Source: Roseovarius sp. (lineage in GTDB: Bacteria; Pseudomonadota; Alphaproteobacteria; Rhodobacterales; Rhodobacteraceae). Taken from it: a DNA stretch of 11,762 nucleotides. The DNA lies in NCBI GenBank assembly GCA_023260815.1, contig JALQUE010000313.1, positions 1 through 11,762 of the forward strand. Direction: 5' to 3'. Below, piece after piece: positions 6,877-11,762 of this stretch. The notes under the pieces are model-generated. The model searched no databases and was not told the DNA's origin. It worked only from the letters and a program-made list of their open reading frames with translations. The position numbers and the translations under genes were made by a program. The first letter of the stretch is position 1. Every line of letters begins with the position of its first letter.

Positions 6877-7541
6877 GGCGCCATTCCCCGTTTCCAAAGA
6901 TCCGTCAGCATATCCAGCACCTCGGTCCGGTCTTGTGACAACTCCCTGACCCAAGGGTCTTCGGTGACGAAAAGGGCGGTCAGATATTGATCGACCATGC
7001 CGCCAAGAGCGTAGGCCCGCCGCATCAAATCCGACTTGGAACGCATATCCCCGGCGTCAGAGCGCATTGCATGGCGCACAACCGCCTCGATCCAGTCGTG
7101 ATTGAGCCGCTGGAACGCTGCACGCGCCTCCGGAAAGGTGTCCCCACCCGCAACAAGGCTTTTCATCAAGACGGGGTTTGCTTCGAACACGCGCATATAG
7201 GCCAACGTCGTATTGCGTGTGGCGTCCCCCTCGCATCGGGCCGCCGAGCGCATCTGTAGCTGGACATAGTCCACAAACGCGCCCAGGACAGCACCCGCCA
7301 GATCGTTTCTATCCTTGAAATAAAGGTAAAACGTCCCGTGCGCCACGCCTGCCGATTTGCAGATCACTGATACCGTCAAGCGATCCAGAGGATGCTCACC
7401 CAGAAATCGGCTTCCTGCGATCATCAGGTCGATCCGCGTTCTGTCGCCTTTGCGCAGCGTGTCTCGGCCGGTGACCAGCCAGGCGCAAAAGCTTTTGGCG
7501 TCCTGCATGATGGAGGGATCAATTTGCGAGTGTGCGATCAT
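6873..7541 (-). CDS. TetR-family transcriptional regulator (TetR-1), probable repressor of the ligase/hydratase operon
   Basis: This 222-residue TetR-type regulator has its helix-turn-helix at about residues 55-77 (LTVSVICKSAGVAHGTFYLYF) followed by KDRNDL, the usual N-terminal DNA-binding layout. The C-terminal helices form an unidentified ligand pocket, perhaps for a CoA thioester as in PaaR-type TetR proteins (inference). It is the first gene of a three-gene operon and its TGA overlaps the ligase ATG. The ATG at 7541 is preferred: AGGTG lies about 6 bases upstream. The in-frame ATGs at 7571 and 7577 fall inside the palindrome at 7561-7584, which I read as the operator. The N-terminal arm before the HTH is longer than usual (about 35 residues). 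Confidence 0.88.
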   Translation of the reverse strand: MIAHSQIDPSIMQDAKSFCAWLVTGRDTLRKGDRTRIDLMIAGSRFLGEHPLDRLTVSVICKSAGVAHGTFYLYFKDRNDLAGAVLGAFVDYVQLQMRSAARCEGDATRNTTLAYMRVFEANPVLMKSLVAGGDTFPEARAAFQRLNHDWIEAVVRHAMRSDAGDMRSKSDLMRRAYALGGMVDQYLTALFVTEDPWVRELSQDRTEVLDMLTDLWKRGMAP

Positions 7542-7560
7542 TGGGGACACCTGATTTCCT

Positions 7561-7584
7561 AAAACTGACATCACCATCAGTTTT
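7561..7584. promoter_or_regulatory. palindromic operator candidate upstream of TetR-1
   Basis: Perfect 8-bp arms AAAACTGA (7561-7568) and TCAGTTTT (7577-7584) flank an 8-bp centre. The site begins 20 bp upstream of the preferred TetR-1 start. On the minus strand a TTGACG (-35-like, 7591-7596) precedes it, so the palindrome would cover the -10 region, as expected for an autorepressed TetR operon. It could alternatively form a weak AT-rich hairpin after the hydrolase gene, but low GC and a short T run make termination less likely. Confidence 0.55.
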
Positions 7585-7590
7585 CGATCC

Positions 7591-7596
7591 CGTCAA
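7591..7596 (-). promoter_or_regulatory. putative -35 box for the TetR-1 operon
   Basis: TTGACG on the minus strand has a 17-bp spacing that puts the -10 hexamer at 7568-7573 (TGATGT, a poor match). It is called mainly because of its good -35 identity and its position next to the palindrome. Confidence 0.3.
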
Positions 7597-7620
7597 GTGT
7601 AAATCCCCCTCGTCTGATGA

Positions 7621-8646
7621 TCATTGCAAAGGGGCAAGAAGGTCCGAAATCGCTGTATCCAAAAATTCCATGAAACGGGGATCCGGCGAAGACGGCGTGC
7701 AGGCACAATGTCCCCAATCGGATAGGAAGGGCCGGAATTCCGCGTTGCGGATCATCGCCACCTCCCGCTTGGCTCGGGCTGCCGAGAAATACATATCGGT
7801 GCTGGATGGCATCACGATCATTCGCGCCGTCACGGCATCAAGTGCCGTCTCAAGGCTTCCCTGATAGGTTCCGTTGGCGCTGACATCCGCATGTTGCCAT
7901 GTCGCGATCTTGTGCAGCAGATCATTCGCGTCCCAAGACAGATGGTCCTCTTCCCAGTCAGTCAAAAGCGCCTCGATATCGGTGAATCCGATCTCACGAT
8001 ACAAACCGTCGTCAAAAAACGCCGCCGAATAGGCCCACCCGGCATAGGCTCGGCCAAAAGCCCGCAACCCGCGTAAGGGCGGTGTGGTGTAATCCCCGTC
8101 TTGCCAGGCCGCATCTGACTTGAGCGCGGCTTTTACACCTTCGAGAAATACGAAATTATGCGGACTGCAGCGGGCTGTCGCGCAGATCGGCAAGGCGGCC
8201 TCGACGAAATCGGGAAACTGGGTGGCCCATTCAAAGGCCTGCATCCCCCCCATTGACCAACCGAGAACAAGTGCGACCCGCTCCACCGGGCACACCATAT
8301 CTATCAGTGAACGTTGCAGCCTGATGTTGTCATGGATCGACACATGCGGGAAGTTCGCCCCGCCTGTCTTGCCTTGGTGATTGCTGGGCGACGAGGATTC
8401 TCCGTTGCCGATCAGGCAAGGTACAAGAATGCAATGCCGGGCGGGATCAAGCGCCCGCCCTGACCCGAAATAGGGTGCGTTACTGCTGTGCCGCCCGGTG
8501 AAATACGTCGGAAACACCACGAGGTTATCCCGCTGTCGATTAAGGGTGCCATAAATCCGATAGGCCAACCGCATCTCTGGCATGAATTGTCCAGATTGCA
8601 GGGTAACATCGCGTAAAATGACCTCCTTGTATCCGCTATCCGGCAT
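7621..8646 (-). CDS. MetX-superfamily alpha/beta hydrolase (homoserine acetyltransferase-like)
   Basis: This 341-residue alpha/beta-hydrolase of the homoserine O-acetyltransferase (COG2021-like) superfamily has an inferred catalytic triad: Ser131 in LGWSMGGMQ (128-136), Asp284 in PSSTDMYFS (280-288) and His313 in DWGHC (310-314). True MetX proteins usually show GGSMGG at the nucleophile and an ALTGSA-type oxyanion block. Here the first is GWSMGG and the second reads TYFTGRHS (48-55), so it is better called a MetX-like esterase/acyltransferase than a methionine enzyme. Some relatives, such as MekB, are esterases. The ATG at 8646 is preferred (AGGGA about 9 bases upstream); an upstream in-frame ATG at 8706 would add 20 unconserved residues. 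It is divergent from TetR-2. Confidence 0.85.
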   Translation of the reverse strand: MPDSGYKEVILRDVTLQSGQFMPEMRLAYRIYGTLNRQRDNLVVFPTYFTGRHSSNAPYFGSGRALDPARHCILVPCLIGNGESSSPSNHQGKTGGANFPHVSIHDNIRLQRSLIDMVCPVERVALVLGWSMGGMQAFEWATQFPDFVEAALPICATARCSPHNFVFLEGVKAALKSDAAWQDGDYTTPPLRGLRAFGRAYAGWAYSAAFFDDGLYREIGFTDIEALLTDWEEDHLSWDANDLLHKIATWQHADVSANGTYQGSLETALDAVTARMIVMPSSTDMYFSAARAKREVAMIRNAEFRPFLSDWGHCACTPSSPDPRFMEFLDTAISDLLAPLQ

Positions 8647-8670
8647 GACCTTGTCCCTTTCGATGACCGG

Positions 8671-8706
8671 TTGACACTTGTGCCGAGGGCGATCGTGACG
8701 CATCAC
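8671..8706. promoter_or_regulatory. divergent promoter/operator region between hydrolase and TetR-2
   Basis: Within the 127-bp divergent gap, TTGACA occurs at 8671-8676 on the + strand as a good -35 candidate; no good -10 follows at 17 bp. An imperfect palindrome GTGACGCATCAC lies at 8695-8706 (10 of 12 positions symmetric), and GACCGGT is repeated at 8665 and 8710. These could be regulator sites for TetR-2, but evidence is limited to symmetry and position. Confidence 0.3.
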
Positions 8707-8773
8707 TTAGACCGGTGCCGGCCCTGCCCTTGCGTGACCGCAAAGCATGGGTATTTGCAGGGCGTTCTAACAA

Positions 8774-9412
8774 ATGGGTCAAGTCAAAATGCCAAAAGTC
8801 GGACGCCCCCCGCAAGGGACTGCGCCACGCGATACCGCCGAACAGCTGAAGCAAAGCGCGCTGACGTTGCTGGCGCGCAAGGGATACAGCGCCGTCACGA
8901 TCAAGGATATTGCCCATGAGGCCAATCTGACCACGGCGATGATTTACTACCATTTCAAGGACAAGACCGATCTGGTCCGCGCCACGATCGAGTATGCGAT
9001 CGAAAACGCCCTTCAGCATTTCTCGAAGGTCAGCAAGAACACCGATCACCCCGCCGCCCTGATACACGACTGGCTTCAGATGCATGTCAGTTTGCAATCC
9101 GACATCTCGAAATTGCTCAAGCTGATCGTGGACTACCGCCATTCGGATATGCGCACGCCCTATATCGACGCGGCGATCCGGCATTTCTACGACACCGAAC
9201 GCGAGCTTGTGGCGGCCTGCATCCGTCGCGGCCAAAGGGTGCAGGTGTTCAAGACAGGCGATCCCGACACGGTCAGCGATCTGATTTCCACCTTTCTGGA
9301 TGGTGCCATGTTGCGCAGCTTTCTTGTGGACGATTTCGATATCAAGGCCTCGATCGAGATGTTCGAGGCAACGCTTTGGACCTCTCTTGGCTTTGACGGA
9401 CGATGGGACTGA
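8774..9412 (+). CDS. TetR-family transcriptional regulator (TetR-2)
   Basis: This 212-residue TetR-type regulator has its HTH at about residues 41-61 (VTIKDIAHEANLTTAMIYYHF), followed by KDKTDL, preceded by the common GRPP arm and a first helix (LKQSALTLLARKGY). The C-terminal ligand domain is not assignable. ATG at 8774 is used. An in-frame ATG at 8789 (MPKVGRPP) is equally credible, since neither has a strong ribosome binding site. It is divergent from the MetX-like hydrolase and convergent with the GlnT-like gene (35 bp between stops, no terminator hairpin seen). It is therefore the natural regulator candidate for either or both. Confidence 0.9.
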   Translation: MGQVKMPKVGRPPQGTAPRDTAEQLKQSALTLLARKGYSAVTIKDIAHEANLTTAMIYYHFKDKTDLVRATIEYAIENALQHFSKVSKNTDHPAALIHDWLQMHVSLQSDISKLLKLIVDYRHSDMRTPYIDAAIRHFYDTERELVAACIRRGQRVQVFKTGDPDTVSDLISTFLDGAMLRSFLVDDFDIKASIEMFEATLWTSLGFDGRWD

Positions 9413-9447
9413 GCCAAGGTTGTTGCCCGGCCTGTGCAGGATCGGCA

Positions 9448-10815
9448 TCAGAAGAAATGCATGTAACGTTTCGTTTCCCAGTCAGACACGTGGTTCAGAT
9501 AGCTGAGCCATTCATCACGCTTGTAGCGTAGCCACGCATCGAACATCGCCTCTCCAAAGACCTGTCGCGCCAACCCATCCGCCTCGAAGGCATTCAACGC
9601 CTCTTCCAGTGTCCTTGGCAGCACCTTGACCCCCAGTGCGTCCAGTTCCGCAGGCGTTTTCTCGTACATGTTGCTGAATTGCGGCGCACCAGGATCCAGC
9701 CCTTCACGGATGCCTTCAAGGCCCGCGGCGATGGTCAGCGCCGCGCCCAGATATGGGTTGCACATCGGGTCCACAAGACGAAGTTCGACCCGGCCACCGC
9801 CACCGGGGATGCGCACGGTGTTTGTCCTGTTATTGTCACCATAGCACTGGAAGACAGGCGCCCAGGTGAAGCCTGAATTGCTGCCTTTCAGGATCAAGCG
9901 CTTGTAGCTGTTCACGGTTGGCGCGACGACTGCGCTCAATGCCGGAAGATGACGCATGATCCCCGCTATGAAATGATAGCTGATCTCGGACAGGTCACAG
10001 CCGCGCGGATCATCGCCCGACGGCACACACAGGTTGCGGCCGGTTTCCAGATCGGCGATCGACATGTTGAAATGTGCCCCGCTGCCGGCGTAATCGCCGA
10101 AAGGTTTCGGCATGAAGGTGGCGAAGGCACCGTGTTTTCGGGCAATCGCGTTCGCCATGCGCCGGAAAAACACGAAACGGTCCGCCATGGTCAGAGCGTC
10201 GGCATAGGCGAAATCGATCTCGAACTGGCCGATCCCATCTTCGTGATCGAAGGAATAGACATCCCAGCCAAGCTCGTTCATCGCATCGACGGTTTCCGAC
10301 AGCCACGCCATATTGTCCAGAAGGCGCGGCACATCATACGCGGGCTTGGCCAGGTTGTGGCGATCGCTGACGGGCAACAGCCTGCCCGCCTCATCCTCGC
10401 GAAAGACGAAGAACTCTGCCTCCATGCCCAGATTGATCCGGAACCCCATGCCTGCGGCCTGGTCCAGAACCCGCTTGAGGATCATCCGGCTACATGGCTC
10501 GAACGGCTTGCCGTCGCACCAAAGGTCGCTCGCGAACCACGCCACGTCGCGTTGCCAGGGCTGTACAAGGCAGGATGCGGGATCTGGATGCGCGCCAACT
10601 TCGGGGTCGCTGATCACCTGGGGCACGCCGTCCAGCGCAGCGCCGGTGCATAATTCCGATCCGGCCATCATCCGGTCGAAATGGGCAATCGGCACCATCT
10701 TGGATTTTGATGCACCGTGCATGTCCACATAGCTCGGCAGAAGGTATTTCACCCCCCGCGCCTCAAGATCGGTTTTCAGGTCCTGTAATGACGTGGGCTG
10801 GCTTGTTTCGGTCAT
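9448..10815 (-). CDS. type III glutamine synthetase-like ligase (GlnT / gamma-glutamylamide synthetase family)
   Basis: This 455-residue glutamine-synthetase-fold enzyme uses ATP to join glutamate gamma-carboxyl to ammonia or a primary amine. The N-terminal beta-grasp domain is seen as VKYLLPSYVDMHGASKSKMV (22-41). Catalytic-domain motifs are GMEAEFFVF (130-138), DHEDGIGQFEIDF (190-202, metal and glutamate ligands), GSGAHFNMS (244-252, ATP-site His), NSYKRL (302-307), NNRTNTVRIP (328-337) and GRVELRLVDPMCNPYL (341-356). The C-terminal YLNHVSDWETKRY is typical of the type III/GlnT group. Relatives include GmaS (gamma-glutamylmethylamide synthetase), so an amine substrate is possible. No GlnA-type adenylylation tyrosine region was identified. 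ATG at 10815 has AAGGAAA about 8 bases upstream. Confidence 0.92.
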   Translation of the reverse strand: MTETSQPTSLQDLKTDLEARGVKYLLPSYVDMHGASKSKMVPIAHFDRMMAGSELCTGAALDGVPQVISDPEVGAHPDPASCLVQPWQRDVAWFASDLWCDGKPFEPCSRMILKRVLDQAAGMGFRINLGMEAEFFVFREDEAGRLLPVSDRHNLAKPAYDVPRLLDNMAWLSETVDAMNELGWDVYSFDHEDGIGQFEIDFAYADALTMADRFVFFRRMANAIARKHGAFATFMPKPFGDYAGSGAHFNMSIADLETGRNLCVPSGDDPRGCDLSEISYHFIAGIMRHLPALSAVVAPTVNSYKRLILKGSNSGFTWAPVFQCYGDNNRTNTVRIPGGGGRVELRLVDPMCNPYLGAALTIAAGLEGIREGLDPGAPQFSNMYEKTPAELDALGVKVLPRTLEEALNAFEADGLARQVFGEAMFDAWLRYKRDEWLSYLNHVSDWETKRYMHFF

Positions 10816-10845
10816 GGACAGTTTCCTTGGCGTTTTGCATCACTG

Positions 10846-10886
10846 ATTAATTGATTGTTTAATTAATTTAATGCGTCAATCAATTA
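10846..10886. promoter_or_regulatory. AT-rich operator/promoter of the GlnT-like gene with inverted repeats
   Basis: The 10-bp arms TAATTGATTG (10848-10857) and CAATCAATTA (10877-10886) are perfectly complementary across a 19-bp spacer. A second overlapping quasi-palindrome has arms ATTAATT (10846-10852) and AATTAAT (10861-10867). On the minus strand TTGACG (10874-10879) and AATCAA (10851-10856) are 17 bp apart and could be -35/-10 boxes inside the repeats. The patch is strikingly AT-rich against its surroundings and lies 31-71 bp upstream of the ATG, as expected of a repressor operator. Confidence 0.55.
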
Positions 10887-11041
10887 TGTGGCTCAAATCA
10901 TCCCGGCCATGCCCGAAAGCATAACACTGCCCGAAAAATAATCGCGGCGCGCGGGACCGGCGGCACCGCACTTGTGAGCACAGTCCACCCGCCTCATCAA
11001 ACCTCGCGAAAAACCCCCGTCTTTCAACGGTCAGTTAGCGC
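10887..11041. other. non-coding stretch between the GlnT-like promoter and the sigma-54 promoter
   Basis: No gene is seen here. It contains a 9-bp direct repeat TGCCCGAAA at 10910-10918 and 10928-10936 (18-bp pitch) and a near-palindromic TGTGAGCACA at 10973-10982. As it lies about 60-160 bp upstream of a sigma-54 promoter, it is where an enhancer-binding activator or IHF would be expected to bind; that is inference. Confidence 0.35.
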
Positions 11042-11058
11042 TTGGCACGAAATCTGCA
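11042..11058 (+). promoter_or_regulatory. sigma-54 (RpoN) promoter, near consensus
   Basis: TTGGCACG at 11042-11049, four bases (AAAT), then CTGCA at 11054-11058 matches the -24/-12 consensus TTGGCACG-N4-TTGCW with a single mismatch and exact GG-to-GC spacing. Predicted transcription start is about 11069, 29 bp before the small ORF and about 128 bp before the large right-edge gene. An RpoN promoter needs an AAA+ activator, which is not encoded in this window. Confidence 0.7.
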
Positions 11059-11097
11059 TCGATCGGCACAACCCATCCTTGCAGAAGGCAATGACTT

Positions 11098-11193
11098 ATG
11101 GACAAGCCAAATTCCTTTGACGCTTTCGCCCAAATGGTTCTTTCGAGCCTGCCTTTGTCATCGGGCTTCGCCCCCTCAAAGGTCAGGGGGTAA
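11098..11193 (+). CDS. putative 31-codon small ORF between the sigma-54 promoter and the right-edge gene
   Basis: ATG at 11098 is preceded by AGAAGG about 9 bases upstream. The frame ends with TAA at 11191-11193, three bases before the next ATG. The peptide begins MDKPNSFDAFAQMVLSSLPL and ends SKVRG. It has no clear membrane span or cysteine motif, and I do not recognise a family. Its end carries AGGGGG, which doubles as the ribosome binding site of the following gene, so it could be a translated leader coupling expression. Equally it may be untranslated. Confidence 0.4.
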   Translation: MDKPNSFDAFAQMVLSSLPLSSGFAPSKVRG

Positions 11194-11196
11194 GCC

Positions 11197-11762
11197 ATGC
11201 GCTACAACCTTTCGATCGCCACCATAGGTGAAGCCTATGTCACTCCGGATGAAGTTATTCCAGCCAGTGCCTTTGGCGCAGAATTTCTGGGATGGGAGCC
11301 ATTTTCGAACTTCACAGCCCGCAATGAGGAACTGAACCTGCCGCATATCCGCTGGCCGGGGGGTATTCCGGTGGAAGAAGGCATCAATGTCGACGGAAGC
11401 GCAGATGGATCCCGGGAACATGTCTTCGATCTGAAATTCGACAACTTGGTGGAATGGGATCGGAACAACGGCGCCCCCCGCGAAGGCATCAAGGAGATGT
11501 TTGCCTACGCCAACGAGACGGACGCCACTTTCGCGATGGTGACGCCCACGGCACGTTACGTGAAACAAATGCTACAGCAAGGCGACGAAATCGGTCTGGC
11601 CGAGGCGCGGGCGGATGCGCGCATCTTTGCGGAAAAGCTGGTTGCGGGCGATTATGGCACTGTGCCTGCCGGCTTTACCATCGAAGTTGGCAGCGAGTAC
11701 TACGCCACAGGCATCTGGAAAGAGATGACATCGGATTCCGCCGGCCGCCCCTATCAGAAGGA
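11197..11762 (+). CDS. putative clan GH-A-like TIM-barrel protein, N-terminal part (runs off right edge)
   Basis: The first 188 codons are present with no stop before the window ends. ATG at 11197 has AGGGGG about 7 bases upstream. HIRWPGG (50-56) resembles the strand-2 LRFPGG motif of GH39/GH51/GH79-type glycoside hydrolases. TIEVGSEYY (161-169) resembles the strand-4 E-x-G-N-E motif, with Glu167 at the acid/base position and Ser replacing the usual Asn. There is no signal peptide; similar Rhodobacteraceae proteins can carry C-terminal calcium-binding repeats and leave by type I secretion, but that end is outside the window. Function as a glycosidase is inference from two motifs. Transcription probably starts at the sigma-54 promoter at 11042-11058. 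Confidence 0.7.
   Translation, partial: MRYNLSIATIGEAYVTPDEVIPASAFGAEFLGWEPFSNFTARNEELNLPHIRWPGGIPVEEGINVDGSADGSREHVFDLKFDNLVEWDRNNGAPREGIKEMFAYANETDATFAMVTPTARYVKQMLQQGDEIGLAEARADARIFAEKLVAGDYGTVPAGFTIEVGSEYYATGIWKEMTSDSAGRPYQK

Noticed and set aside
7561..7584. Palindrome read as an intrinsic terminator of the hydrolase gene
   Set aside because: The stem is AT-rich and only followed by four Ts; its position over a TTGACG-type promoter of a TetR gene fits an operator better.
8636..9448. Minus-strand open frame of 270 codons opposite TetR-2
   Set aside because: TetR-2 on the + strand has a convincing HTH and family length; the antisense frame shows no family features.
9949..10653. Plus-strand open frame of 234 codons opposite the GlnT-like gene
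   Set aside because: It is antisense to strong glutamine-synthetase motifs, and its composition is typical of a shadow frame.
11042..11227. TTG-initiated 61-codon frame overlapping the sigma-54 element
   Set aside because: It starts inside the promoter, before the predicted transcript start, and overlaps the better supported small ORF and large gene.
1..11762. CRISPR arrays, IS elements, tRNA/rRNA genes, phage attachment sites
   Set aside because: No regularly spaced repeats, transposase motifs, terminal inverted repeats or tRNA-like folds were seen on either strand.

Overview
The window looks like chromosomal DNA of an alphaproteobacterium, most likely Rhodobacteraceae (Roseobacter group). 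This is an inference from protein-family recognition: IspF in a possible IspD-IspF fusion frame, the pgpA/cinA/Coq10-RatA/hpt neighbourhood, high GC, and many 4-bp stop/start overlaps. No RNA gene, insertion sequence, CRISPR array or convincing intrinsic terminator was seen. Coding density is very high.

Left part (1-4791) is mainly housekeeping. ispF, pgpA and a stand-alone CinA C-terminal (PncC-type) gene are chained by overlapping stop and start codons on the + strand. They meet, 6 bp later, a minus-strand pair made of a Coq10/RatA-type START-domain gene followed by an MmgE/PrpD-family gene. Divergent from that pair is a + strand operon: hypoxanthine phosphoribosyltransferase, a 59-residue single-span membrane protein, and a DUF1624/HGSNAT-like polytopic membrane protein.

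Middle part (4814-9412) is accessory metabolism and regulation. A minus-strand operon runs TetR regulator -> PaaK-like aryl/acyl-CoA ligase -> enoyl-CoA hydratase, again with two 4-bp overlaps. A palindrome with perfect 8-bp arms sits just upstream of the TetR start and overlaps its putative promoter, so autoregulation is likely. Upstream on the same strand is a MetX-superfamily alpha/beta hydrolase, divergent from a second TetR regulator.

Right part (9448-11762): a type III glutamine synthetase/gamma-glutamylamide synthetase-like gene (GlnT family) converges on the second TetR gene. Its promoter region is a sharply AT-rich patch with a perfect 10-bp inverted repeat, a good operator candidate. 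Divergent from it is a near-consensus sigma-54 promoter, then a 31-codon ORF, then the first 188 codons of a protein resembling a clan GH-A (TIM-barrel) glycoside hydrolase that runs off the right edge.

Working idea (inference): glnT, the hydrolase gene and TetR-2 may form a nitrogen/amine scavenging module. The TetR-PaaK-crotonase operon would activate and hydrate an unidentified carboxylic acid. The right-edge gene is separately controlled by RpoN, a factor often linked to nitrogen status.
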